A program made the translations under genes and the position numbers. A stretch of 64,000 nucleotides of DNA from an uncultured Pirellulaceae bacterium. GTDB taxonomy: Bacteria > Planctomycetota > Planctomycetia > Pirellulales > Pirellulaceae. The notes under the pieces are model-generated. The model was given only the letters and a program-made list of their open reading frames with translations, did not search any database and was not told the origin of the DNA. Position 1 is the first letter of the stretch. The number at the start of each line of letters is the position of its first letter. Location: contig CALDHM010000029.1 of NCBI GenBank assembly GCA_937941455.1, positions 99,184 to 163,183 on the forward strand, written 5' to 3'. This document shows positions 9,245 to 17,777 of the stretch, piece after piece.

Positions 9245-9985
9245 CTAGGTATCTCCAGGATTGCCATCTGGACTGAAAACGCCGCCGAAATCAGCGCTGC
9301 CCGTGAGGCCATCGGCCATGGTTTGATTAAGTGGGTCGACGCCGAGCGCGGCCGCGAAATTGGCTTGCTGACCGACGCGCGAGATCGTATCGGCAACCGA
9401 CAAATGGATTCTGACAAAAAAGTAAGCTTCGCGATTGGCTCCCTGGGATGGCGCGTAGAAGATACCCCGCGCTGGAGCCGTCGCATAGGTACTCGCCTTG
9501 GAACCCACGCTCGGCTGTGCTGAACTTTCAGCAAATAGCCAGCGCGTTGCCGGCGGGATTGCTCGAGCACTGACCTTCGCGTTTCCTTGATTTCCGCCAG
9601 CGATCGCAAGTGCTCGAGCCTCGCACCTAACGGAATTGGCCTTTGCTCCAACATGGTGCCCGGTGTCCCTGGCTAACTCGCTGGCAAGCCCTTGCGTCGA
9701 ATTGCCATTGGCGATCGCCACCGCTTCTCCGCTGTGGGCAGATTGCTTCCTAGAATCAATATCTCCGTGCCCTACGGTGGCAAATGCCAAGGCGGATACA
9801 TTACTCAACGAATATGCATGAGCCTTGGCAGTTGCATTGCTGCATCAAATGTTCACGTTACAGACTTCCGTCGCCCCTTTTTCACTGGCGGTGTCGAGGC
9901 CGATCACAGTGAGGTTGAGTGAAGAGGGAGCAACGAAGAACGTCACGAAGGAAACCGGCGACGACCTGCCAAACTGCTTCTCAAG
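9245..9985 (-). pseudogene. Possible remnant of an Ala-rich secreted or surface protein
   Basis: The minus-strand frame shows a regular composition rich in Ala, Gly, Asn and Ser, with repeated AVAIANGN / ALAIAGGN-like motifs and a C-terminal LNQTMADGLTGSADFGGVFS stretch. It is interrupted by a TGA at 9845-9847. The same frame continues upstream of that stop with LNLTVIGLDTASEKGATEV, so the gene looks truncated by nonsense mutation. No signal peptide or start is evident and I cannot name a family. The alternative is that this is simply non-coding sequence with a chance open frame. The intergenic stretch as a whole (9233-10120) holds nothing else I can support. Confidence 0.35.
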
Positions 9986-10120
9986 ATGAACTGACTACAG
10001 CAGCAACTGAGAAGCCACCATACCAACATCGGCCTATAAACTGAAACTCTTCTGCGGGTAACTTTTTGCTCCGCATGCAGATTCATGGGCGTCCAATTTT
10101 ATTCCGGTTTAACTTCGTCG

Positions 10121-10906
10121 TCATTGCCGTTCCTTTTTTACGGCGGCGCGAAGCTCTTTAAATTCCGCGCGAAGATTCTCGAGTTCCTGACGCAGGGATT
10201 GAATGGCCTCATGCGCTGAATTGTCGATCTTACGGGCTGCTTCAGCCATCTTCGCCTCGATGCGAGCATCGACAGCTTTTTCGGCAGGCTGCTTCGCCAT
10301 CGGTGCTTCCTGCAGAAAATCATCCCGGCGGCGATCGGCCCGTCGATCATCTTTTTCGATCGCGCCACGCATCCGTACGACTTTTTCGATTTCGCCACGG
10401 ACGCGACTGGCTAGTTCAAGCTGGCCAGCTTGCAGCAAGTGCTTTTCGGCCAGCTTCATATTCTCAATTTTTTCTTGGAGATCGCGTTTCAACTCGCCGC
10501 TCGGCTCGCCGGGATTTTCTCTCGCGCTTTGCTGGCTGGCCGGATCAATTTTGTCAGGATCTATTTTGATGCGTTTTGCTGCCACTTCGGCCTTTTGCTG
10601 AGAAACCACCTTGAATTTTTCGGTGATCTTTTCCAGCGAGTCTTGATCCTTGGCAATGCCAGCGGCCAGTTCCTTAAGTCTTGCTCTTTCGGCAACGATC
10701 AATTCCCCGGCTTGGCGTTTGAACTGCCGAGCCTCGGCCGGGTCTCCACGTTGCTGGGCCGCTAACGATAATTCCCACAATCGTTCGATTTCTCGGCGAA
10801 AATTTTTGTGGGCCTCCCGCTCTTGCCCCCATCCCGTGAGCGAACCAGCGAATCCGAGCATGGTGGCTAACATGATACAAATCGACCATCTTGCGTTCAT
10901 CGTCAT
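10121..10906 (-). CDS. Secreted coiled-coil protein of unknown function
   Basis: A 261-residue protein with an N-terminal signal peptide (hydrophobic CIMLATMLGFAGSLTG, with cleavage plausible after the following GWGQ). The rest is highly charged and almost entirely helical. Heptad-like stretches occur at about 30-100 (IERLWELSLAAQQRGDPAEA, then LIVAERARLKELAAGI) and at 225-255 (SLRQELENLRAEFKELRAAV). An Arg/Asp-rich link (DDRRADRRRDD) lies near residue 195. Such periplasmic coiled-coil proteins with tetratricopeptide-like beginnings are frequent in planctomycetes and have no known role. The gene stands alone, 50 bp upstream of the purF stop codon in the same orientation. Confidence 0.7.
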   Translation of the reverse strand: MTMNARWSICIMLATMLGFAGSLTGWGQEREAHKNFRREIERLWELSLAAQQRGDPAEARQFKRQAGELIVAERARLKELAAGIAKDQDSLEKITEKFKVVSQQKAEVAAKRIKIDPDKIDPASQQSARENPGEPSGELKRDLQEKIENMKLAEKHLLQAGQLELASRVRGEIEKVVRMRGAIEKDDRRADRRRDDFLQEAPMAKQPAEKAVDARIEAKMAEAARKIDNSAHEAIQSLRQELENLRAEFKELRAAVKKERQ

Positions 10907-10956
10907 TCTCCTCGCGTAAAAAAATTGTATCCGCGACCGCGCCTGATATTTCGATC

Positions 10957-12576
10957 TCAGGAATTTACGCTGGATTCAGATTCGTAAGCGCGGCAATCGA
11001 ATTGATCGGTAGTCGACGCCGATTTACTGGCGGCCAAGTCGAGCTGGTACAATTCGGCTCCGGCCGGTGTCGGGTACCGTCGCGAAATGCAAGCTTGGCA
11101 CAATTCGTTGGACTTGAAGCCAATTGAACGGGCGACCGCTTCGATCGGCAGGTAGCGTAGCGAATCGGCATGTAGTTCTTCCGCCATTTGCTGTGAGATT
11201 TCAGCCGTCAACTCTTGACCAGCTTGTAGAAATCTCGCCGCGAACAATTGACGTACCGATGACATGTCGATGCCGTAAAAGCAGGGGGCAACGATCGGCG
11301 GGCAAGCAATGCGAACATGGATTTCCTTGGCCCCGCCTTCGATGCGAATTCGCTCGAGCAAGGCTCGCATGGTGGTCGAGCGCACGATAGAGTCCTCGAC
11401 CAAAATAACTTTCTTTCCTTCCAGAATCTCGTGCAGCGGCGTGTATTTGATGCGAGCCTTTTCGGCTCTTGCGATTTGCGTGTTCTCGATGAATGTGCGA
11501 CCGCTGTAGCGATTGCGAATCAGGCCCTCGACCGATGGAAGTCCCAATTCGAAGGCCATGGAGTCCGCAGCCGCCTTGCTGGTATCGGGAACCGGCACCA
11601 CGATGGTATCTTTGTCGATCGCAAACAAGGGCACGGACCGCTCGAGACGGGCCAATTCTGCCCCCAAAGCTTTGCGGGCCAGATAGACACTCTGCCCATC
11701 CATCGTGCTGGCAACGTTCGCAAAATAAACCCATTCGAAGAAACAATGGGCGCGGCAGGGATTGTCGGCGAATTGGCTGATCTTGATTTTGCCATCGCTG
11801 ATGGTGATGGCGTGACCAGGTGCTAGGGATTCGATCTCATTCCGTTTGAAACCCAGATTGATCAGCGCGACACTTTCGCTTGCCGCTGCGAACAGGGGGC
11901 CTTGCACCGCGTAGCAAAGTGGCTTGATGCCCAGTGGATCACGCGCCACTAACATTTCGCCGAGCGCATTGATCAACACGATCGAGTAGGCACCGTCGAG
12001 TCGCCGCGCTACTCGCCTCATCAACTCGTCGAGCGGAATGTCGGGGGCATCCGCCAAGACTTTAGAAAACTCATGCAACAGAATCTCGGTGTCTGTATTG
12101 CGAACAATATGGTGATGCTCGGCGGCCAGCAACTCATCGCGCAGCGAGTGATAGTTTGCTAACTGTCCATTGAACGCGAAGCTGAACCAACGCCGTTTGT
12201 GGAAGGAGTGATTCTCGAAAGGCTGGGCGTAGCTCCGGTCACTTTTTCCGCAGGTAGCGTACCGAACATGCCCAATGGCCGCCGGACCGGTGTAGAGCCG
12301 CATCAAGTTTTCCGCCTCGTGTGGATGGGACAGCTGAAAAACTTCCTGGACAGCTCCTAAATCTCGAAACGTGTCGACCAACTGGCCATTTTCGGCCCAC
12401 GGGTGATAACGGGATATTCCAGCCGATAACTGACCGCGATTCTGCATGTCGAGCAGCATGCGTGGAATCAATCGCCCTGCTGATGCCAAATCGTCATTGG
12501 GTAAGAGCGGACTTGGTTGGTCGCTCGGCAAGTGGTAGATCGCGGCGACCCCGCATTCGTGAAACAGTTCGCTCAT
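10957..12576 (-). CDS. purF: Amidophosphoribosyltransferase (glutamine PRPP amidotransferase)
   Basis: This enzyme catalyses the first committed step of purine synthesis, making 5-phosphoribosylamine from PRPP and glutamine. The 539-residue protein has an N-terminal class II glutaminase domain: ECGVAAIYHL with the nucleophile Cys at position 8, IGHVRYATCGKS, and FAFNGQLANY. The phosphoribosyltransferase domain carries VILVEDSIVRSTT near residue 390. Cysteines in HCFFEWVYFA, APCFYGID and ELCQAC match the four ligands of the [4Fe-4S] cluster in Bacillus-type PurF, so this is probably the iron-sulfur form. The ATG at 12576 was chosen because it leaves a short propeptide before the catalytic Cys; an in-frame GTG at 12603 is the alternative. 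It stands apart from other pur genes. Confidence 0.95.
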   Translation of the reverse strand: MSELFHECGVAAIYHLPSDQPSPLLPNDDLASAGRLIPRMLLDMQNRGQLSAGISRYHPWAENGQLVDTFRDLGAVQEVFQLSHPHEAENLMRLYTGPAAIGHVRYATCGKSDRSYAQPFENHSFHKRRWFSFAFNGQLANYHSLRDELLAAEHHHIVRNTDTEILLHEFSKVLADAPDIPLDELMRRVARRLDGAYSIVLINALGEMLVARDPLGIKPLCYAVQGPLFAAASESVALINLGFKRNEIESLAPGHAITISDGKIKISQFADNPCRAHCFFEWVYFANVASTMDGQSVYLARKALGAELARLERSVPLFAIDKDTIVVPVPDTSKAAADSMAFELGLPSVEGLIRNRYSGRTFIENTQIARAEKARIKYTPLHEILEGKKVILVEDSIVRSTTMRALLERIRIEGGAKEIHVRIACPPIVAPCFYGIDMSSVRQLFAARFLQAGQELTAEISQQMAEELHADSLRYLPIEAVARSIGFKSNELCQACISRRYPTPAGAELYQLDLAASKSASTTDQFDCRAYESESSVNS

Positions 12577-12829
12577 ACTTCGCTCATTTTCGAATGGATA
12601 CACCCGTAGGTATTTTAGGTCCCGAGGCGATTTCTCTCAATCGGCAGGAGAATTTCGAATTTGTCGCAATGGTTCGCGGGCAACTGGTCAAACGCCAAGC
12701 CGCGGCCTAAAGTGTTCGTAGCTTCAGAGTGAATCTGGCTCGTCAACGTCTCGCTTTCTGGCTCTAGGGCAGAGCAGCGGGGAGCGAAATCGTCGTGAGA
12801 CGGCGGGTTATGCTCAAATGAAACAACCA

Positions 12830-12900
12830 AGAGCCTATCCCAAAACCAGTCCTCGCCTACGCTTCGGGCTACGGTTGCTGTCGGTTTTGGGATAGGCTCT
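12830..12900. repeat. Perfect 18-bp inverted repeat element (MITE/REP-like)
   Basis: The arms are AGAGCCTATCCCAAAACC at 12830-12847 and its exact reverse complement at 12883-12900. They enclose a 35-base loop containing CCTCGCCTACGCTTCGGGCT. The loop and one arm recur in degraded form at 8-52 and 152-197. The element lies between divergent purF and the aminotransferase gene, about 110 bp from the nearest start. Transcribed RNA would form a strong hairpin, but no T-tract follows, so it is not a standard terminator. The rest of this intergenic stretch shows nothing recognisable. Confidence 0.8.
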
Positions 12901-13007
12901 ATGCCAGGAACTGCGGTGGCCGGTACTGCAGCCAACGTTGAAGGATTTCCCTCTGAATCGTTTCGATCGTTGTCGACTTTTACATAGTGATTTCGGACGT
13001 TTTAGTT

Positions 13008-14120
13008 ATGCATCCATGGCTTGCCCGCCGAACTGCGGGATTTGACAGCAGCGGAATTCGCAAGATGTTCGCGCTCAGCGCACGCATGCGTGACCCAATC
13101 AATCTTTCGATCGGTCAACCAGATTTCCCAGTGCCGGAGCCGGTGAAAGATGAAATTTGCCACAACATTCGAGCTGATCGAAATGGCTATACAGCGACCG
13201 AAGGGATCGCGGAGCTGAGGCAAAAGCTAAATGAGGTGATCGGCCAACGGTTCGGCAACGATCCCAATCGCAGCCTGCTCGTTTCTTCAGGCACGAGCGG
13301 TGCGTTGAATTTGGCAATTTTGGCGATGATTAACCTGGGCGACGAAGTCATCTATTTCGATCCGTATTTCGTGATGTACCCGGCACTCATTGAACTGGCA
13401 GGTGGTGTCAGTGTGCAAATCGACACCTATCCTGACTTCCAAATCGATGTCGAACGAGTACGACAAGCCATCACGCCGCGCACCAAGATGATCATCCTGA
13501 ATAGTCCATCCAATCCAACTGGCGTTTGCTGCCGGGAGAATGCCATGCGGGACCTCGCCCAATTGGCCCTCGAGCGAAATGTTTGCCTCGTCTCGGATGA
13601 AATCTACAGCCACTTTCATTTCGATTCCCCGCATCTCTCGCCGCTGGCTTGGAATCCGCACACGGTAGTGATCGATGGCTTTTCGAAGTCTTACGCGATG
13701 ACGGGGCTACGTATTGGTTTTGTGCACGGCCCGACGGAGGTAATCGATACGATGGCCAAACTCCAGCAATTCACCTTCGTCTGCGCCCCGGCTCCAGTGC
13801 AATGGGGTGCGCTCAAGGCATTGGACTTGGACATGCATGAGGCGATCGATCGCTATCGCACGAAACGAAATCGCCTAGTGGAAGGCTTGCAAGGATATTA
13901 CGAACTCGCCGCGCCGGGTGGGGCGTTTTACGCTTTCCCGCGGCTCCCCTCCGGATGCACGGGCGACGAATTCACGGAGCGGGCCGTTGCTCACGAAATG
14001 TTGGTAATTCCCGGCAAAATTTTCAGCCGCCACGACACGCACTTTCGCATCTCCTATGCCGTGGACGATCGAACGCTCGAACGAGGTATCGAGGTTTTAC
14101 AAAAAATTGCAAGGTGTTGA
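13008..14120 (+). CDS. Class I/II pyridoxal-phosphate aminotransferase
   Basis: A 370-residue fold-type I PLP enzyme close to aspartate/aromatic aminotransferases. It has an INLSIGQPDFPVPEPV substrate-loop motif, NGYTATEGIAELR, and the phosphate-binding region SSGTSGALNLAI. NSPSNPTG and SDEIYSHFHFD follow, and the Schiff-base lysine is in DGFSKSYAMTGLRIGF near residue 235. It probably exchanges amino groups between aspartate (or another amino acid) and 2-oxoglutarate; the exact substrate cannot be fixed. The ATG at 13008 is preferred over a GTG at 12987 because the family usually starts just before such an R-x-x-G-F-D-x-S-G-I-R-K segment. It ends 44 bp before the convergent trmB stop. Confidence 0.9.
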   Translation: MHPWLARRTAGFDSSGIRKMFALSARMRDPINLSIGQPDFPVPEPVKDEICHNIRADRNGYTATEGIAELRQKLNEVIGQRFGNDPNRSLLVSSGTSGALNLAILAMINLGDEVIYFDPYFVMYPALIELAGGVSVQIDTYPDFQIDVERVRQAITPRTKMIILNSPSNPTGVCCRENAMRDLAQLALERNVCLVSDEIYSHFHFDSPHLSPLAWNPHTVVIDGFSKSYAMTGLRIGFVHGPTEVIDTMAKLQQFTFVCAPAPVQWGALKALDLDMHEAIDRYRTKRNRLVEGLQGYYELAAPGGAFYAFPRLPSGCTGDEFTERAVAHEMLVIPGKIFSRHDTHFRISYAVDDRTLERGIEVLQKIARC

Positions 14121-14164
14121 CGGCTCGCGACACTCTTCCGACCTCGTCATCGGCGACCAATTCA

Positions 14165-14806
14165 TCACGATTTGTAGAATTGGCTGCGGTAAACTGGCTG
14201 GCTATTGTTCAACATCCGTCGCTCGAAGTGGGTCCGAAAGGTATGCTCGCCCCGCTCTTCAGAAATTCGGACGTCATGCGGCCCTGCGAGCTGCGAGGCG
14301 GCGCGAATCGTTTGGCAACCCGTTTCAAAATACTCGTGCACGTCGGTCCAAAAATGCAGAGTGCCTCCCGGCTGTAAAACGCGCTCGATCTGGCGAACGA
14401 AATTCTCGTTGACGATGCGCCGTTTGCGGTGCCGCGCCTTCCACCAAGGGTCCGGAAAATAGATGTGGACTGCCACGACAGAGGCTTCGGAAAGAAATTT
14501 CGAAAAAAGTACTTGGGCATCACCACGGATCATCCGCGCGTTGGCTCGCTGCGCCTTGGCCAAACGATAGGCGGCGAATCGAGCATATTTTTTGGCAATC
14601 TCGATCCCCAAGAAGTTATGATGTGGCGACGCTTCCGATTGAGTCGCCAGGAACAATCCCTTGCCGCTGCCCACTTCGACTTCGAGCGGCTGCGGTGATG
14701 GAAAAAGGGCTTGAATCGAAAATCCTTCCTCCAACTCAGCCAGTTCGCGCAAGTGCCCGGAATAATCGATCGCCGGATCGAGTTTCGGTAGAATTCTTCG
14801 CCCCAT
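14165..14806 (-). CDS. trmB: tRNA (guanine-N7-)-methyltransferase
   Basis: This SAM-dependent enzyme makes m7G at position 46 of tRNAs. The 213-residue protein has the Rossmann SAM motif VEVGSGKGLFLATQS near residue 45 and FLGIEIAKKYARFAAYRLAK. The family-defining IYFPDPWWKARHRKRRIVN lies at about 115-135, with FWTDVHEYFE further on. Length and motif order are normal for TrmB. It is transcribed alone and converges with the aminotransferase gene. Confidence 0.95.
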   Translation of the reverse strand: MGRRILPKLDPAIDYSGHLRELAELEEGFSIQALFPSPQPLEVEVGSGKGLFLATQSEASPHHNFLGIEIAKKYARFAAYRLAKAQRANARMIRGDAQVLFSKFLSEASVVAVHIYFPDPWWKARHRKRRIVNENFVRQIERVLQPGGTLHFWTDVHEYFETGCQTIRAASQLAGPHDVRISEERGEHTFRTHFERRMLNNSQPVYRSQFYKS

Positions 14807-14978
14807 AAGATGTTGTTGTTCGTCAAACCAGTGATCGCGGCGAGAAGGTTTACCCAGAAATTTCGAAACTCATTCGACACCCTCGGTCATTCCACTATTG
14901 TAGTGGGCTCAAGTTGGGCCGATGAACGCGGCACCTGGTCACGCCTTGATTTGGGATAAGCCAATTGGAAAGGCCCAA

Positions 14979-15100
14979 GCTTTGTCCCATAACGATTAGC
15001 CGGAACGCTTGAGCGTTCGGGTTGCGCGGGACCCGCGGGTTAGTTCCGTGGGGCTGACAACCGGCGGACTAAGCCCCGCGGCTAGCGGTTTTTTTACGAT
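14979..15100. repeat. Dispersed intergenic repeat, family 2, copy A
   Basis: The stretch from GCTTTGTCCCATAACGATTAGCC onward resembles, in order, the element at 44135-44237: GCTTTGTTTCAAAACGATTAACC, then a GAACGC...GCGTCCG block, a CCGCGGG block and a GCTTACCGGTTTT-like end. This copy also contains short local hairpins such as CGCTTGAGCG and CGCGGGACCCGCG. It is preceded by TTTGGGATAAGCC, which resembles the arm of the palindrome at 12830. It lies downstream of the 32-aa gene and upstream of trmB on the minus strand. No other feature is visible in the 14807-15260 gap. Confidence 0.55.
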
Positions 15101-15260
15101 GGCTAGTTTTACAGGGCCACTTTTCCGTAGCGACGCTCGCCAAGGCGATGAAAATTCCGGGAGTCCACCGTCTGGCGACGGTGGCTACGTTCAACGATTC
15201 TCAACCAACTATCTATTTTTTGGCAGAATTGAAGGAAACGGGCGTAGTCCGATCATAGAC

Positions 15261-15359
15261 CTAGGTTTTGACTTTTCGTCTTTTCATCCGCTTGGCCTTT
15301 GCGTTAGCCGGCCGGGCACCATGATTCGCCTTTTTGAGTTTTCGATGTGGTTTAGCCAT
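15261..15359 (-). CDS. 32-residue Lys/Arg-rich basic mini-protein
   Basis: A complete ATG-to-TAG frame of 32 codons starts MAKPHRKLKKANHGARPANA and ends RMKRRKVKT. About 14 of the 32 residues are Lys, Arg or His, and there are no acidic residues. An AGGGA ribosome-binding site lies about 9-13 bases upstream of the ATG. From memory, very similar small basic proteins with the same MAKP-R-LKKANHG-RPAN pattern are annotated in many planctomycetes without a function; I could not check this. The composition suggests binding to RNA or the ribosome, like the tiny ribosomal proteins L34, L36 or THX, but that is inference. The gene lies between trpD and trmB in the same orientation. Confidence 0.75.
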   Translation of the reverse strand: MAKPHRKLKKANHGARPANAKAKRMKRRKVKT

Positions 15360-15493
15360 GTTCTGTTTCCCTGTTAGATCCGCCTGCTAGTAATGAATTT
15401 TTGCCTGGAAAATTGGGGGATTACGCTACGCCATGTTAGGCAAATCAGCCCGCTTTCGCAAGGTCGCCCCCTGCGACAGGCTTACTCGTCGGT

Positions 15494-16519
15494 TCAGGAC
15501 TGCTGGCTCAGCAAAACTAGTTGAGCTAGTTTGTCTTTCGCCGCGCCCGAGTCGATCGCTTGCCGAGCTAAAGCGATACCCTCGGGAAAATCACGAGCCA
15601 AGTCGACGACTTGCAAGGCCGCGGCAACATTGAGCAGCACCACATCGCGGTGCGGCCCGTGGACGCCGTCTAGCACGTCGCGAATTCTCGCCGCACTCTC
15701 CTCCGGTGACGCTACGGTTAGCAGATCCAACGGGACCGACCTCAATCCACAGGCCACGGAACTTACCGCGAAACTTCGTAGCCCCCCCCCCACCACCTCC
15801 TCCACTCGGGAAGCCCCAGAAATCGAAAGCTCTCCCAAACCGGGATCACCATGCACGACCCACGCTCTGGTGGTCCCCAACTCTCGCAGCGCCCCCGCGA
15901 TGAGCGATTGCGTTTCCCGTCGTCCAGCCCCCAACAGTTGGTATCCAGCACCGGCCGGGTTGCAGAGCGGTCCCAGGAGATTGAAAATTGTTGGGAAGGG
16001 TAGCTGCCGGCGAACGCTGGTGATTCGCCGTACCGACGGATGAAACAAGGGAGCGAAACAAAAACACAATCCTAATTCTTCCAAGCACGCCGCGACCACC
16101 TCGATCGGGGCCAGAACATTGACGCCGAGCACCTCGAGAACATCGGAGGATCCACTGCGACTGGTCGATTTCTTGTTGCCATGTTTAGCGACGACTGCCC
16201 CAGCCGCGGCGGCGACAATGGCTACGGCAGTACTGATGTTAAAGGTATTCGCTCCGCTCCCTCCGGTTCCACAGGTGTCGATGATCTTTTGACGATTGCT
16301 GGTGATCGGAGTCATGAACTCGCGCAGCGTCTGGGCGGCACCAACCAATTCGTCGATCGATTCCCCCTTGTGGTACAAGTCCGTCAACAATTCAGCGGCT
16401 AGTTGCTCTTCAAAATCTCCCTCCATCATCGATTTCACCAGTTGCGACATCAGCTCGGCCGAGATGTCGCGATTCTCTTTCAATTGGGCGATGGCTGTTT
16501 GAAACAAATGGCGTGACAT
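15494..16519 (-). CDS. trpD: Anthranilate phosphoribosyltransferase
   Basis: This enzyme transfers phosphoribose from PRPP to anthranilate, the second step of tryptophan synthesis. The 341-residue protein has the N-terminal helical domain of the family (DISAELMSQLVKSMMEGDFE), the PRPP motif DTCGTGGSGANTFNIST near residue 80 and KHGNKKSTSRSGSSDVLEVL near 110. The conserved FAPLFHPSVRRITSVRRQL and FNLLGPLCNPAGA follow. The start at 16519 (MSRHLFQTAIAQL) was chosen over a longer reading from 16603 that adds a hydrophobic stretch foreign to the family. No other trp gene is in the window, so the pathway genes are dispersed. Confidence 0.95.
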   Translation of the reverse strand: MSRHLFQTAIAQLKENRDISAELMSQLVKSMMEGDFEEQLAAELLTDLYHKGESIDELVGAAQTLREFMTPITSNRQKIIDTCGTGGSGANTFNISTAVAIVAAAAGAVVAKHGNKKSTSRSGSSDVLEVLGVNVLAPIEVVAACLEELGLCFCFAPLFHPSVRRITSVRRQLPFPTIFNLLGPLCNPAGAGYQLLGAGRRETQSLIAGALRELGTTRAWVVHGDPGLGELSISGASRVEEVVGGGLRSFAVSSVACGLRSVPLDLLTVASPEESAARIRDVLDGVHGPHRDVVLLNVAAALQVVDLARDFPEGIALARQAIDSGAAKDKLAQLVLLSQQS

Positions 16520-16659
16520 CGAGGCGACTGGCAGGCAAAACGAAATGGACAGGAGCAACTCGCTCAGATAGCTGGTTATTTTCTTGAGAATCGGCCGCAG
16601 CACGGCTAGAATCTTGAGGGTAACTAATCGCTCAATGAAATTCTAGAAAATTTTGAGTC

Positions 16660-17607
16660 ATGGCGCGAAAAATCATTGTAGATAGCGACATGGGTACCGA
16701 CGATGCCGTCGCGACCACGATGCTATTGTTCCATCCGGACTTGGAAGTCGTGGCCTTGACGGCGACTGAAGGATGCGTCCCAGCCGCTCGAGCCAACTGC
16801 AATCTTCAGGCTATTCTCGCCGCACTCGATCCGCCTCGCTATCCTCGGCTCGGCATGGCCAGCGAAACCTTGGACGCACCGCCGATCAACTCCGCTTATC
16901 TCTATGGTGACGACGGTCTCGGAAACAGCCATTTGAAAATCCCTTCGAAGCAACACCTGTTGCCAGCCGACAAGGTGATCGTGGAGAGCTTTCGACGAGA
17001 TCCCGGCCGCGTAACCTTTGTGGCTTTGGGCCCCCTCACCAATCTAGCCCGTGCTTTGCTGCGTGATCCGGCCATCGAAGAATTGATCGATCAAGTGATC
17101 ATTGTCGGCGGATCTGTTTCCGGAATCGGCAACATCACGCCAGCCGCCGAATTCAATTTCTATTTCGACCCTGTCAGCACCCGGCAGATTTTTCACTCCC
17201 GCACGACCAAGCTTTTGATTCCGCTCGACGCAACCCAACAATTGCACTTCGGCTTAGATCTCTTTGACGACCTGCCCAGCAACGATACCCGAGCCGGCCA
17301 TCTCTGTCGAGAAATTCTACCGTTTACCTTTCGCTCGTTTCGACAGCGCTTGGGCCGAGAAACGATCACGCTGAACGATGTGGTCGGTGCTCTGGCCGCC
17401 GTTGATCCGACGATCTTCGAATTCACGCGTATGGCAGGCGATGTCGAAACCCAAGGGGAAATCACCCGCGGAGCATCCGTTTTCGATTTACGGCCATTAC
17501 CGGAATGGCGGATGAATATCGACGTAGCTACCTCGATCGATTTGCAACGAGCCAGGCAAACCATCACCGGCCTGTTGCAGCACGCCGGGCGATTGACGGC
17601 GAACTAG
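16660..17607 (+). CDS. Nucleoside hydrolase (inosine-uridine preferring family)
   Basis: A 315-residue protein with the hallmark N-terminal calcium-binding aspartate cluster VDSDMGTDDAVATTMLL. FVALGPLTNLARAL lies near residue 120, and VIIVGGSVSGIGNITPAAEFN near 150 matches the family's second ribose-binding region. These enzymes cleave the N-glycosidic bond of ribonucleosides for salvage. The usual C-terminal active-site His is less obvious here (LNDVVGALAAVDP in place of the common H-D-P-L motif), so substrate and activity may differ. It is divergent from trpD, with about 140 bp between the starts. Confidence 0.85.
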   Translation: MARKIIVDSDMGTDDAVATTMLLFHPDLEVVALTATEGCVPAARANCNLQAILAALDPPRYPRLGMASETLDAPPINSAYLYGDDGLGNSHLKIPSKQHLLPADKVIVESFRRDPGRVTFVALGPLTNLARALLRDPAIEELIDQVIIVGGSVSGIGNITPAAEFNFYFDPVSTRQIFHSRTTKLLIPLDATQQLHFGLDLFDDLPSNDTRAGHLCREILPFTFRSFRQRLGRETITLNDVVGALAAVDPTIFEFTRMAGDVETQGEITRGASVFDLRPLPEWRMNIDVATSIDLQRARQTITGLLQHAGRLTAN

Positions 17608-17777
17608 ATCGTCGCGATTGTCTGATGATCAACCGAATCGCAGGCATAAACATTGGCGCATTGCCGGGGGAGGGCATCGCCGGGCTTTTGGGGACGGATT
17701 CTCGCTGACGCTAACGACATCGCAGATGCATGGTGTTAGCTCGAAGTGATCGAAAATAATCGAGCTCACCAAAAGAA

